From NCBI RefSeq assembly GCF_041435095.1, contig NZ_CP108025.1, forward strand, positions 3,968,001 to 4,032,000: a stretch of DNA of 64,000 bases, written 5' to 3'. The first letter of the stretch is position 1, and every line of letters begins with the position of its first letter. The DNA is from Kitasatospora sp. NBC_00315 (GTDB lineage Bacteria > Actinomycetota > Actinomycetes > Streptomycetales > Streptomycetaceae). The position numbers and the translations under genes were made by a program. The notes beneath the pieces were generated by a model. That model was not told the origin of the DNA, did not search any database, and saw nothing but the letters and a program-made list of their open reading frames with translations. Below, piece after piece: positions 48,938-57,686 of this stretch.

Positions 48938-49648
48938 TCAGCCGCCGGACGCGTTGGTGCCGCGGGCCCCGGCGAAGCCGCCCGCGGCCGCCGCGCCCTC
49001 GACCAGCTGGGTGGCCGCGTAGCCACCGGAGGCGTCCGGGGTGCCCACCACCGTGACGCTCTGGCCGGGCAGCAGGTCGGCGACCTTGCCCTCCTGGTTG
49101 AGCTGCACCTTGGTGGAGTCGCCGGTGGTGACCTTGATCGTGTTGCCGTTGGCGTCGGTCAGGTAGACCGTGGTGCCGTCCACGGCCTTGACCGTGCCCC
49201 GGGTGAAGCCGCCGGCCGCGCCGGCCGCCCCGCCCTGCGCGCCGGTGCCGCCCGCCTGACCGCCCGCCTGGGCGCCCGTCCCGCCGGCCTGACCGCCACG
49301 CCTGGTCCCGCCGTAGCCCGCCGCGCCGCCGGCCTGCCCGCCGTACCCGCCGGCCTGGCCGCCGAAGCCGCCCGCCTGGCCGGCGGCCCGCTGCTGGCCG
49401 CCGCCGGCCGCCGTGGGCGCCTTGGTGCTGCCGTGGTTCTGCTGGTACCAGATGCCACCGCTGAACGCCGCCGCGGCGAGCACTCCGCCCGCCAGGGCGA
49501 GGCTCAGCCAGGGCAGCTTGCGGCGCGGCGGCGCGGCGAGCTCGGCGGTGATGTCGCGGGCGTCCGGCGGGGTGCCGAGCAGTTCGACCTGGGCGGCCGG
49601 GCTGTTCTCGCCGGTACGCGCCACCAGGGCGTGTTCGTCGTTGCTCAT
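48938..49648 (-). CDS. Membrane-anchored DUF5666 protein with Gly-rich spacer
   Basis: 236 residues: a cytoplasmic N-terminus, one membrane helix (about 45-68), a spacer with repeated QAGG and TGAQ units, and a C-terminal OB-like DUF5666 domain (FTRGTVKAVDGTTVYLTDANGNTIKVTTGDSTKVQL, GQSVTVVG). It is the last gene of the MacAB-like operon. It may assemble with the export pump at the outer face of the membrane. Function of the domain is unknown. Confidence 0.85.
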   Translation of the reverse strand: MSNDEHALVARTGENSPAAQVELLGTPPDARDITAELAAPPRRKLPWLSLALAGGVLAAAAFSGGIWYQQNHGSTKAPTAAGGGQQRAAGQAGGFGGQAGGYGGQAGGAAGYGGTRRGGQAGGTGAQAGGQAGGTGAQGGAAGAAGGFTRGTVKAVDGTTVYLTDANGNTIKVTTGDSTKVQLNQEGKVADLLPGQSVTVVGTPDASGGYAATQLVEGAAAAGGFAGARGTNASGG

Positions 49649-49667
49649 GGTGGTCAGGACTCCTGGG

Positions 49668-50879
49668 TCACTCGTGTCGAAGGGCGTCGATGGGACGCAG
49701 CGAGGCGGCCCGGTTGGCGGGGTAGCTGCCGAAGAACAGGCCGATGGCGACCGCGATGCCGAACGCGGCGAGCACGGACTCCGGGATCACCACCGGTTTG
49801 ATGCCGACGATGCTGAAGTGCGAGCCGATCAGCCCGGCCAGCACGCCGAGCCCGGCGCCCAGGACGGACAGCAGCGTCGACTCGGTGAGGAACTGCCCGA
49901 GGATGACGGCCTTGGGCGCACCGAGCGCCTTGCGGATGCCGATCTCCCTGGTCCGCTCGGTGACGGTGACCAGCATGATATTGGTGATACCGATCCCGCC
50001 GACCAGCAGCGAGATCGCGGCCACCGCACCGAGCAGGACGGTGAAGGTCTTGCCGGTGCTCTCCCGGGCGGTCAGCAGCGAGCTCTGGTTGCTGATCCGG
50101 AAGTCGACCTTGGTCGAGTCCTTGATGGCGTGGGTGCCCATCAGGATCTGGGTGATCTCGGCCTGCGCGGCGGTGGTGGTGTCCGCCGAGGTCGCCTGCA
50201 CCAGGATCTGGCTCACCGAGCCGAAGCCGGTGAAGGCGTTCTGCACGGTCGGCAGCGGCGCGATGACCACGTCGTCCGGGTCGTTGAAGCCGGTGCTGCC
50301 CTTGGTCTTCAGCACCCCGGTCACGGTGAACGGCGTGCCGCCGATGACGACCTGCTTGCCGACCGGGTCGACGTTGTCGAAGAGCTGCTTGGCGGTGGTG
50401 GCCCCGAGCACCGCGACCTTGCGGGCGTTCAGCACGTCGTCGTTGCTGAAGTAGTCGCCGTGCTCGACCTTCAGGTTCGAGGTCTCGAAGTACGCCGGGT
50501 AGGTGCCGACGATCGATCCCGGGCTGTAGGAGATGTCGCCGTACAGCGCGGTGCCGGTGGTGGTGACCACCGGCGCGACGGACTTGACGTCCGGCGCCTC
50601 GGTGGAGGAGGCCAGCGCCTTGGCGTCGTCGACGGTGAGCTTCTTGGTGGTGGTCGCGCTGCGGGAGCCGCCGAAGGAGGCGCCGGAGCTGACCGTCAGC
50701 GAGTTGGTGCCCAGTGCGGTGATGGAGTCCTTCACCGCCACCGAGGAGCCGTTGCCGACGGCCAGCAGCAGGATCACCGAGGCGACACCGATCAGCACGC
50801 CGAGCATGGTCAGGGCGGAGCGGACCTTGTTGGCGACCAGGCCGCCGAAGGCGAAGCGGAGCATCTGCCAGAGGATCAC
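49668..50879 (-). CDS. MacB-type ABC transporter permease
   Basis: 403 residues: one N-terminal helix (FGGLVANKVRSALTMLGVLIGVASVILLLAVGNG), a large extracytoplasmic MacB_PCD domain and three C-terminal FtsX helices with the VTERTREIGIRKALGAP motif. It exports from the membrane with the ATPase of the preceding gene and the adaptor upstream. The GTG start overlaps the ATPase stop by 4 bp. Confidence 0.93.
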   Translation of the reverse strand: MILWQMLRFAFGGLVANKVRSALTMLGVLIGVASVILLLAVGNGSSVAVKDSITALGTNSLTVSSGASFGGSRSATTTKKLTVDDAKALASSTEAPDVKSVAPVVTTTGTALYGDISYSPGSIVGTYPAYFETSNLKVEHGDYFSNDDVLNARKVAVLGATTAKQLFDNVDPVGKQVVIGGTPFTVTGVLKTKGSTGFNDPDDVVIAPLPTVQNAFTGFGSVSQILVQATSADTTTAAQAEITQILMGTHAIKDSTKVDFRISNQSSLLTARESTGKTFTVLLGAVAAISLLVGGIGITNIMLVTVTERTREIGIRKALGAPKAVILGQFLTESTLLSVLGAGLGVLAGLIGSHFSIVGIKPVVIPESVLAAFGIAVAIGLFFGSYPANRAASLRPIDALRHE

Positions 50880-51745
50880 GGCCGGCCTCCGGCGAGTTCG
50901 GGCAGGAGGGCCGGCGGCGGTCCGCTCACCGGGCCCTGCCGGACGTCGGAGATGATCGCGCCGTCCATCAACCGCACCACGCGCTTGGCGTGGTGGGCGA
51001 CCTCGTCCTCGTGGGTGATCAGCACGACGGTGCGGCCGATCGCGTTGAGTCCGTCGATGATGCCCAGCACCTCCTCGGTCGAGCGGCTGTCCAGGTTTCC
51101 GGTCGGCTCGTCGGCGAGCAGCATCGCGGGCGCGGTGACCAGCGCGCGGGCCACCGCCACACGCTGCTGCTGGCCGCCGGAGAGCTCGTTCGGCTTGTGC
51201 CCGGAGCGGTCCGCCAGACCGACCAGCGAGAGCGCGGCGAGGGCCCTGCGCCGGCGTTCGGCGGAGCGGACGCCCGCGTAGGCGAGCGGGAGTTCGACCT
51301 GGGCGAGCGCGGTGGTGCGGGGCACCAGGTTGAACGACTGGAAGATGAAGCCGATCTTGCGGTTGCGGACCAGCGAGAGCTGCTGCTCGTCCAGATGGCC
51401 GACGTCGGTGCCGTCCAGCAGGTAGCGGCCGGTGGTGGGGACGTCCAGGCAGCCGAGGATGTTCATCAGGGTCGACTTGCCCGAGCCCGAGCTGCCCATC
51501 ACCGCGACGAAGTCGCCCTGCTCGATGTCGAGCGTGACGCCCATCGGCTCACCGGTCACCTGGTCCGACGGGCCCCGCAGGGCGTGCACGGTGGCGTCGC
51601 CGTGCCCGTACGACTTCGTGAGCCGGCGGATCTGGATGACCGGCGGGGGTGCGGCGTCGGCCCGGCGGACCGGGACGGCGGGGCGAACCGCGCCGGCCCG
51701 GTGACCGGGGGTCCTCTGGAGCCCGGAGGCCTTCTGGAGCTTCAT
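50876..51745 (-). CDS. MacB-type ABC transporter ATP-binding protein
   Basis: 289 residues. Walker A GSSGSGKST, FQSFNLVPRTTALAQVELP, signature LSGGQQQR, Walker B MLLADEPTGNLD, all of the MacB/LolD type. An extra N-terminal segment of about 35 residues (to IRRLTKSYG) is longer than usual; an internal GTG start would shorten it, but the ATGA overlap with the adaptor stop supports the long form. It drives the FtsX-type permease next to it. Confidence 0.93.
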   Translation of the reverse strand: MKLQKASGLQRTPGHRAGAVRPAVPVRRADAAPPPVIQIRRLTKSYGHGDATVHALRGPSDQVTGEPMGVTLDIEQGDFVAVMGSSGSGKSTLMNILGCLDVPTTGRYLLDGTDVGHLDEQQLSLVRNRKIGFIFQSFNLVPRTTALAQVELPLAYAGVRSAERRRRALAALSLVGLADRSGHKPNELSGGQQQRVAVARALVTAPAMLLADEPTGNLDSRSTEEVLGIIDGLNAIGRTVVLITHEDEVAHHAKRVVRLMDGAIISDVRQGPVSGPPPALLPELAGGRP

Positions 51746-53091
51746 CCGCGAGTGCCGCCGCCCCGGGTGCCGCCACCCGCCGCGCCGCCGACACCGGCGG
51801 CCCCGCCGGTCAGACCGGGGAAGTTGCCGCTGGGGAAGCCGTTGCCGGAGCCGCCGGTGGTCGTGGTGGCCAGTTCGACCTTGTCGCCCTCCTTGAGCCC
51901 CTCCGTCACCTGCACGGTGGTGTCGCCCTCGACGCCGACCGTGACGCTGACCCGGGAGGAACTGCCGTCCTGCGCCACGACCGTGGCGGTACGGCTGCTG
52001 CCGGTCCCGGCCAGCGCGGCGGTCGGCACCGAGAGCGCCTGGTCGGCCTCGCCGGTGACCACCGAGACGGTGGCGCTGAGGCCGGTCCGCAGCTTGCTGG
52101 TGTCACTGGTGATCTGCAGCGTCGCAGCGTACTGCACGGCGCCGCTCGAACCGCTGGTCGGCAGCGAACTCACGGACAGCACAGTGGCGTTGAGCTTGGT
52201 GTCGGACTGCGCGTTGAGCGTGACGGTGGCCGCCTCGCCCTTCTTCAGCTTGAGCGAGTCCAGCTCCGAGAACGAGGCGGTGACCTGCATCCCGGTCGGG
52301 TTGGTCAGCACGATGAACCCGCTCGGCGTCCCGGAGGAGGACGAAGTCCCCGTGCTGCCGGTCGTCTTGGCCGAGCTGGATCCGGTGGAGCCGGTGGACG
52401 AGCCGGAGTCGCCGGAGACGCTGTCGCCGACCTTGTTGGAGACCGAGGCGACGGTCCCGTCCACCGAGGCGGTCAGGGTGGTACCGGTGAGCGCCGCCTG
52501 GGCGTTGGTGAGCGTGGTCTGGGCGTTGTCGACCTGCTGCTGGGCCTGGGCCACCGCGGCGTCGTCCACCTTGGTGGTGGTCGTGGTCGTGGTCTGCGGC
52601 GCCGGGGTGGCGGCGGCCGTGGAGCCGCCTCTCGATCCGCCGGATCCGCCTGAGCCGCCCGAACCGCTGCCGGGCACCTCGGAGGTCGTGGTGGTGGTGA
52701 CGCCGGCCTTGGCCTTCGTCAGGTTGGCCTTGGCCGCGGTGAGCGCCGACTGGGCGGCGTCCACGGCCTGTTGGGCCGCCGTGGTGTCCACGGTCGCCAA
52801 CACCTCGCCCTTGGTCACGATGTCGCCGACGGCCACCTTCAGGGCGGTCAGCTTTCCTCCGGTGGTGAAGTTCTGGGCCGCATCGGTGGGGGACGCGAGC
52901 GTACCCGTTCCGGACACGGTGGCCAGGACCGTGCCCTTCGTCACCGTTGCGGTTCGTACCTGGGCCTTGCCGGCCGCCACGCTGGTACCGCTGTCCATGG
53001 TGGTGTACACCAGGGCGGCGCCGCCCAGGAGGGCCACGCCGAGTGCGGAGTTGACGAGGACGGCACCACGCCGTCGCGGGAGCACCTTCAT
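51742..53091 (-). CDS. MacA-like membrane-fusion adaptor protein
   Basis: 449 residues. An N-terminal membrane helix (about 11-30) is followed by HlyD/MacA-type lipoyl and coiled parts (FTTGGKLTALKVAVGDIVTKGEVLATVD, AQSALTAAKANLTKAKAG, AQQQVDNAQTTLTNAQAAL), Ser/Gly/Thr-rich linkers inside the hairpin and a C-terminal beta-barrel (LKEGDKVELAT). Gram-positives lack an outer membrane, so it probably bridges pump and cell wall. The ATG at 53091 is preferred; a GTG 6 codons earlier is possible. First gene of the export operon. Confidence 0.9.
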   Translation of the reverse strand: MKVLPRRRGAVLVNSALGVALLGGAALVYTTMDSGTSVAAGKAQVRTATVTKGTVLATVSGTGTLASPTDAAQNFTTGGKLTALKVAVGDIVTKGEVLATVDTTAAQQAVDAAQSALTAAKANLTKAKAGVTTTTTSEVPGSGSGGSGGSGGSRGGSTAAATPAPQTTTTTTTKVDDAAVAQAQQQVDNAQTTLTNAQAALTGTTLTASVDGTVASVSNKVGDSVSGDSGSSTGSTGSSSAKTTGSTGTSSSSGTPSGFIVLTNPTGMQVTASFSELDSLKLKKGEAATVTLNAQSDTKLNATVLSVSSLPTSGSSGAVQYAATLQITSDTSKLRTGLSATVSVVTGEADQALSVPTAALAGTGSSRTATVVAQDGSSSRVSVTVGVEGDTTVQVTEGLKEGDKVELATTTTGGSGNGFPSGNFPGLTGGAAGVGGAAGGGTRGGGTRG

Positions 53092-53273
53092 GGGAGCAAG
53101 CCTCACCCGGCGCTCTTGCGGAGTCCTGGGGCCCGGCTGAGAGCTTGCTGACCCCGGAAAACCGGTCATTTCGCCACAGATCACCCCCAGTTTGGCCGGA
53201 CAGCGCCGAGATGCTTCTCATCGGTTGACCGAACGCCCAGGGAACTCCCAGCCACCCACAGGATTCTCGCGGC

Positions 53274-54170
53274 TCAGAGCGGGCTCCCGGCGGGCCGGGT
53301 CGCCCCGCTCGCCGGGACGGCCGACGCCGCGGCGGTGCCCAGCAGCCGCAGCCCCGCCTCGGACGGCGTCCCGGGCCCTGCGCTGTACAGCAGCATCCGG
53401 TGGCCGCCGCCCTCCGGCAGCGGCATCGCCTCGAAGGCCAGCTCCAGCGCACCGACCACCGGATGCCGCAGCACCTTGGTGCCGTACAGGCAGTCGTTCA
53501 CCGGGTGGCGGGCCCACAGCCCACCGAACTCCGGGCTCTTCATGGCCAGTTCGCCGACCAGGGCGGCGAGTTCGCGATCCTCCGGATGGCGGCCGGCGGA
53601 GAGCCGCAGATACGCGACGTGCACCCGGGCCTCGTCCTCCCAGTGGCGGTGGAGATCCCGGCTGTGCGGGTCGAGGAAGAGCATCCGGGAGAGGTTGGGG
53701 CGCTCGCCCCGGTGGTCGGGGGCGTCCGCGGCGAGATGGCCGGCCAGCAGGGCGTGACCCAGCGTGTTCCACGCCAACACCTCGTTGCGGCGACCGACCA
53801 CCACCGCCGGGACACCCACCATCGCGTCGATCAGCTGGCGGGTGCCGGCCCGGGCCCGCTCGAAGCGCTCCGCCGGACGCGATCTGGCCCGGCCCGGCCG
53901 GGCGAGGTTGCGCAGGTGGGCGTGCTCGTCCGCGCTGAGCCGCAGGGCCCGGGCGAGCGCGTCGAGCACCTCGTCGGAGGCGTTGTGGCTCTGCCCCTGC
54001 TCCAGCCGGGTGTAGTACGTGACGCTCACCCCGGCCAGCTGGGCCAGCTCCTCCCTGCGCAGCCCCGGCACCCGGCGGCGGACGCCGTAGGCGGTCAGGC
54101 CGACCTCCTCGGGCTGCAGGCGGGCCCGCCGGGTGCGCAGGAAGTCGCTCAACTCCGCTGGATTCTCCAT
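53274..54170 (-). CDS. XRE-family regulator with MmyB-like sensor domain
   Basis: 298 residues. N-terminal helix-turn-helix (about 10-70: RRRVPGLRREELAQLAGVSVTYYTRLEQGQ), then the MmyB-type ligand-binding PAS-like domain (NEVLAWNTLGHALL, LFLDPHSRDLHRHWEDEA, FGGLWARHPV). These regulators are common in streptomycetes and bind fatty acyl or other small ligands. It diverges from the MFS pump gene (180 bp between starts) and probably represses it. The ATG at 54170 is preferred over one 5 codons upstream. Confidence 0.93.
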   Translation of the reverse strand: MENPAELSDFLRTRRARLQPEEVGLTAYGVRRRVPGLRREELAQLAGVSVTYYTRLEQGQSHNASDEVLDALARALRLSADEHAHLRNLARPGRARSRPAERFERARAGTRQLIDAMVGVPAVVVGRRNEVLAWNTLGHALLAGHLAADAPDHRGERPNLSRMLFLDPHSRDLHRHWEDEARVHVAYLRLSAGRHPEDRELAALVGELAMKSPEFGGLWARHPVNDCLYGTKVLRHPVVGALELAFEAMPLPEGGGHRMLLYSAGPGTPSEAGLRLLGTAAASAVPASGATRPAGSPL

Positions 54171-54350
54171 GACTCCAGTGAACACCGGCCGGGCGCCCGC
54201 AGCCTGTCCCTGCCAGTGCTACCCATCGCAGGGGGCTGGGTGGGCGGAGCGAGCGGGCGGACGCTTCTCGACGACACACCGGCCGGACGCACTGGCCGGA
54301 CGCACCGTCCCGAAGCCCCCCGTCCCGCCGTTCCGAGAGGTCTCCCCGCC

Positions 54351-55832
54351 ATGGCCCTGCTCAGTCCCCGCCCTCACGACGATCCGCCCCGACGTTCGAC
54401 CGCCGCGCCGAAGGCCGCCCCGCCCCTGGCGCCGCCGACCGCCATGACCGGCCGTCAGCGGCTCGTCCTGGTGGTCCTGCTCGCCGCCCAGTTCATGCTG
54501 GCGGTGGACTTCTCCATCCTGAACGTCGCCCTGCCGGTGATCGGCCGGGGCCTGGGCTTCCCGCTCGCGGACCTGCAGTGGATCGTCACCGCCTTCGCGC
54601 TCGGCGCCGCCGGGTTCAGCCTGCTGTTCGGCCGGGTCGCCGACCTGTTCGGCCGCCGCCGGGTGTTCCTGACCGGGCTGGCCGTACTCGCCGCCGCCTC
54701 GCTGGTCGGCGGCCTGGCCACGACGCCCACCGTACTGCTCGTCGCACGGGTCGCCCAGGGTCTGGCCACCGCCGCCGTCACCCCGGCCGGTCTCGCCCTG
54801 CTGACCACCGCGTTCCCCGACGGTCCGCTGCGGGCCCGGGCGCTGGGCCTGAACGGCGCCCTGATGTCCGCCGGGTTCACCTCCGGAGCGGTGCTCGGCG
54901 GGCTGCTGACCGACCTGCTCAGCTGGCGCTGGGCCTTCTTCGTCAACGTACCGGTCGCGCTCGCCGTGCTCCTGGTCGCGCCCCGCCTGGTCGCCGAGGG
55001 CCGGGCCGCCGGCGCCGATCGCCCCCGGATGGACCTGCCCGGCGCCGCCACCGTCACCGGCGGCCTGGTCGCCCTCGTGTACGGCCTCACGGCGGCCGGT
55101 GAGCGCGGCTGGGGCGACCCGCTCGCGCTCGGCTCCCTCGCCCTCGGCGCCCTGCTGCTGGTGGCCTTCCGGTCCGTGGAGCGGGCCTCGGCCGCCCCGC
55201 TCGTGCCGCTGCGGATGCTGCAGCGGCGCACGGTCGCCTGGGGCAACGCGGCCGGACTGATCGCGTTCGCCACCGAGACCTCGCTGGTCTTCCTGATGAC
55301 GCTCTACCTCCAGCGGGTGCTGGGGTTCTCGGCGCTCGCCACCGGTCTCGCCTTCGGCGTGCTGGGCGCCGGAACGGTGCTCGGCGGGGTGTACGCGCCG
55401 CGCGTGATCGGCCGGTACGGGACCCGGCGCACGCTGTCCGGCGGGCTGCTGGTGCAGGCCCTGGCCACCGTCTCGCTGGTCCTGCTGGGCACCGGCCACG
55501 GCTGGCTGGGCCTGCTGCTGGCGGCCACCTTCGTCGGCGGGGTCGGCAACATGCTCGCGATCGTCGGCTTCATGGTGACGGCCACCTCCGGGCTCCCGGA
55601 CGACGAACAGGGCCTGGCCACCGGCGTCGCGACGATGACCCAGCAGGTCGGCATCACGCTCGGCACCCCGGTGATGAGCGCCGTCTTCACCGCCCGGACG
55701 ACCGCCCTCGGCGGCGGCACCGGCGCCGCGACGGTGCTCGGCGGGGTCGGCACGGCGGTCCTGGTCAACGCGGCCCTGGTGCTGCTGGGCGCCGTCGCCT
55801 CCGCGGTCCTGCTGCGCCGGCGCGACGGGTGA
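54351..55832 (+). CDS. DHA2-type MFS drug exporter
   Basis: 493 residues, 14 predicted helices. AQFMLAVDFSILNVALPVIGRGLGF and the VADLFGRRRVFLTGLAVLAAASLVGG motif A, plus LLTTAFPDGPLRARALGLNGALMSAGFTSGAVLGGLLTD motif C, are diagnostic of the DHA2 (EmrB/QacA) subfamily, proton-driven exporters of lipophilic or cationic compounds. The ATG follows GAGAGG at 10 nt. Divergent from, and probably regulated by, the XRE/MmyB gene. Confidence 0.94.
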   Translation: MALLSPRPHDDPPRRSTAAPKAAPPLAPPTAMTGRQRLVLVVLLAAQFMLAVDFSILNVALPVIGRGLGFPLADLQWIVTAFALGAAGFSLLFGRVADLFGRRRVFLTGLAVLAAASLVGGLATTPTVLLVARVAQGLATAAVTPAGLALLTTAFPDGPLRARALGLNGALMSAGFTSGAVLGGLLTDLLSWRWAFFVNVPVALAVLLVAPRLVAEGRAAGADRPRMDLPGAATVTGGLVALVYGLTAAGERGWGDPLALGSLALGALLLVAFRSVERASAAPLVPLRMLQRRTVAWGNAAGLIAFATETSLVFLMTLYLQRVLGFSALATGLAFGVLGAGTVLGGVYAPRVIGRYGTRRTLSGGLLVQALATVSLVLLGTGHGWLGLLLAATFVGGVGNMLAIVGFMVTATSGLPDDEQGLATGVATMTQQVGITLGTPVMSAVFTARTTALGGGTGAATVLGGVGTAVLVNAALVLLGAVASAVLLRRRDG

Positions 55833-55866
55833 GCGCGAGGACCCGCTCGTCCCGGGACTCCCGGCG

Positions 55867-55904
55867 GGCGCCACCGGTGGGCGACGACGCCCGCCGGTGG
55901 CGCC
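55867..55904. terminator. Bidirectional hairpin between MFS and folD genes
   Basis: GGCGCCACCGGTGGGCG (55867-55883) pairs with CGCCCGCCGGTGGCGCC (55888-55904) with one mismatch and a 4-nt loop, between convergent stop codons at 55832 and 55912. Confidence 0.85.
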
Positions 55905-55911
55905 GCGCGTG

Positions 55912-56757
55912 TCACCGGCGCTCGGCCGCCCGCACGGTGTGGCGCAGCAGCAGCGCCGTGGTCACCGGGCCCACGCCGCCGGGTACGGGGGTGAGCGCGC
56001 CCGCGCGCCCGGCGACGGAGACGGCGTCCACGTCGCCGGTCAGGCCGCCGTCCTCGGTCGGATTGGTGCCCACGTCGACCACCACGGCTCCGCTGCCCAC
56101 GTGCTCGGCGGTGATCAGACCCGCCCGGCCGACGGCGACGACCAGGATGTCGGCGGCCGACGTGACGGCCGCCAGGTCGGAGGTGCGCGAGTGGCAGACG
56201 GTGACGGTCGCGTCGCGGTCCAACAGCAGGTGGGCGACCGGCTTGCCGACCACCGTGGAGCGCCCCACGACGGCGACGTGACGGCCCGCCGTCTTCACTC
56301 CGTGGTGCTCCAGGAGATCCACCACCGCCTCGGCGGTGGCCGGGGCGAACGCCGGTAGTCCGGCGGCCAGCCGGCCCAGGGAGAGCGGGTTGGCGCCGTC
56401 GACGTCCTTCTCGAACGCGATGGCGCCGGCGAGGTCCTCCAGGGCCGCGCCGGCCGGCAGCGGGGTCTGCAGGATGATCCCGTGCACCGTGTCGTCGGCG
56501 CTCAACCGGGTCAGCGCCGCGCGGACGGCGTCCGCCGTGGCCCCGGCGCCGAGGTCGACGACCTCGCAGACGATGGCCGCCTTCTCCGCCGCCTTCGCGA
56601 TCGAGCGGACGTACCAGGCGCTCGACTCGTCGGCGGTGGCCACCACCACGGCCAGCTTCGGCACCACCCCCGCGGCGGTCAGCTCGGCGGCGCGGGCGGC
56701 GGTCTCGGTGCGGACGGCGGCGGCGAGTTCGCGGCCGGACAGGCTGAGCGCGCTCAA
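55912..56757 (-). CDS. folD: Bifunctional methylene-THF dehydrogenase/cyclohydrolase
   Basis: 281 residues of FolD type. PKLAVVVATADESSAWYVRSIAKAAEKAAI, DTVHGIILQTPLPAG, DVDGANPLSLGRLAAG, and VVGRSTVVGKPVAHLLLDRDATVTVCHSRT (NADP site) are present. It interconverts 5,10-methylene-THF and 10-formyl-THF. The usual catalytic Lys of the YVxxK motif is present as YVRSIAK. A TTG start (56757) overlaps the stop of the cyclodeaminase gene by 4 bp and has AAGGAG 8 nt upstream. Confidence 0.92.
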   Translation of the reverse strand: MSALSLSGRELAAAVRTETAARAAELTAAGVVPKLAVVVATADESSAWYVRSIAKAAEKAAIVCEVVDLGAGATADAVRAALTRLSADDTVHGIILQTPLPAGAALEDLAGAIAFEKDVDGANPLSLGRLAAGLPAFAPATAEAVVDLLEHHGVKTAGRHVAVVGRSTVVGKPVAHLLLDRDATVTVCHSRTSDLAAVTSAADILVVAVGRAGLITAEHVGSGAVVVDVGTNPTEDGGLTGDVDAVSVAGRAGALTPVPGGVGPVTTALLLRHTVRAAERR

Positions 56758-57380
56758 CGGGCGATCTCCTTGCGGACGGTGTCGGTGATCTGATCGGCCC
56801 TGGCGACGATCCCGTCGACGGCCGCGAGCCCGGCGGCGAGCCCGGCCCGTACCTCCTGGTCCCCGATGCCGCCGAGGTTGACCTCGACGTTCACCCGGGC
56901 CGTGGTGGCCGCCGCGCGGGCGGCCTCGGCGGCGGCGGCCACGTCGGTCACCACGTTGCGGTTGCCGATCGGCAGCAGCTCCTCGGCGAGCGCCACCAGC
57001 GCCAGGGCGAGCGCGACCACCTCGGCGGGCGGCCGGGCCGCACCCACCAGCGCGCCGGCGATGGCCGCCGAACGGGCCGACGCCTCGGCCTCGGTGGCCT
57101 TCGGCAGCCGGTAGGCATCGGTGACGGCGGTGAACGCCGCCGCGTCGTCGTCGGCGAGTCGCAGCGCGTGGGCGCGCAGTTCGTCGCTCTCGGCGGTGAT
57201 CCGCCCGATCGCCGTCTGGTGCTCCGCGTACTTCTCGCCGGTGCTGTAGCGGGCGACCATCCCCACCAGGGCCGCCGCCTGGGCGGCGTGCAGCGCCGCC
57301 GAGGCGCCCCCTCCGGGAGCCGGCGCCCTCGACGCCAGCCGGTCCAGGAAATCGCCGATCTTCTCGTCGCGCACGGGCAC
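56754..57380 (-). CDS. Formimido-THF cyclodeaminase-family protein (FTCD_C)
   Basis: 208 residues, all helical, with the FTCD_C pattern: DFLDRLASRAPAPGGGASAALHAAQAAALVGMVARYSTG, ELLPIGNRNVVTDVAAAAEAARAAATTARVNVEVNLGGI. Formiminotetrahydrofolate cyclodeaminase makes 5,10-methenyl-THF and ammonia from 5-formimino-THF, feeding FolD. The GTG at 57380 has GGAGG 5 nt upstream. Coupling with folD by a 4-bp overlap supports a linked role in one-carbon flow. Confidence 0.88.
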   Translation of the reverse strand: MPVRDEKIGDFLDRLASRAPAPGGGASAALHAAQAAALVGMVARYSTGEKYAEHQTAIGRITAESDELRAHALRLADDDAAAFTAVTDAYRLPKATEAEASARSAAIAGALVGAARPPAEVVALALALVALAEELLPIGNRNVVTDVAAAAEAARAAATTARVNVEVNLGGIGDQEVRAGLAAGLAAVDGIVARADQITDTVRKEIAR

Positions 57381-57619
57381 ACGTACCTCCGGTCGGTGGC
57401 GGATCACGGGATGCCCCGAAATCCTCGCACGACGGCCCGGTCCGGCGCTCGGGAGTTCCCGGCCGGAACCGCCTCACACGAACGGGTGAACTTCATCTGG
57501 TGGACCGTCACAACGCAACAGCCGGACTCCGCCGTGCGCTCTGATTGCTGCGCACGCCGACCATTCGTTCACCACGCCCACCCGGCAGGCCGCGCGGGCC
57601 TCGGTGCGTCGGCGCCCTG

Positions 57620-57686
57620 GTGTCCCGGTGCGGACGGTGTCCCGGTGCGGACGGTGTCCCCGTGCGGGACGTGTCTCAGTGCGGGA
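57620..57686. repeat. 17-bp tandem repeats at the end of hemC
   Basis: Two exact copies of a 17-bp unit GTGTCCCGGTGCGGACG (57620-57636, 57637-57653) and two degenerate ones (to about 57686) run into the last codons of hemC on the minus strand. The stop codon falls inside the last unit. Confidence 0.7.
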
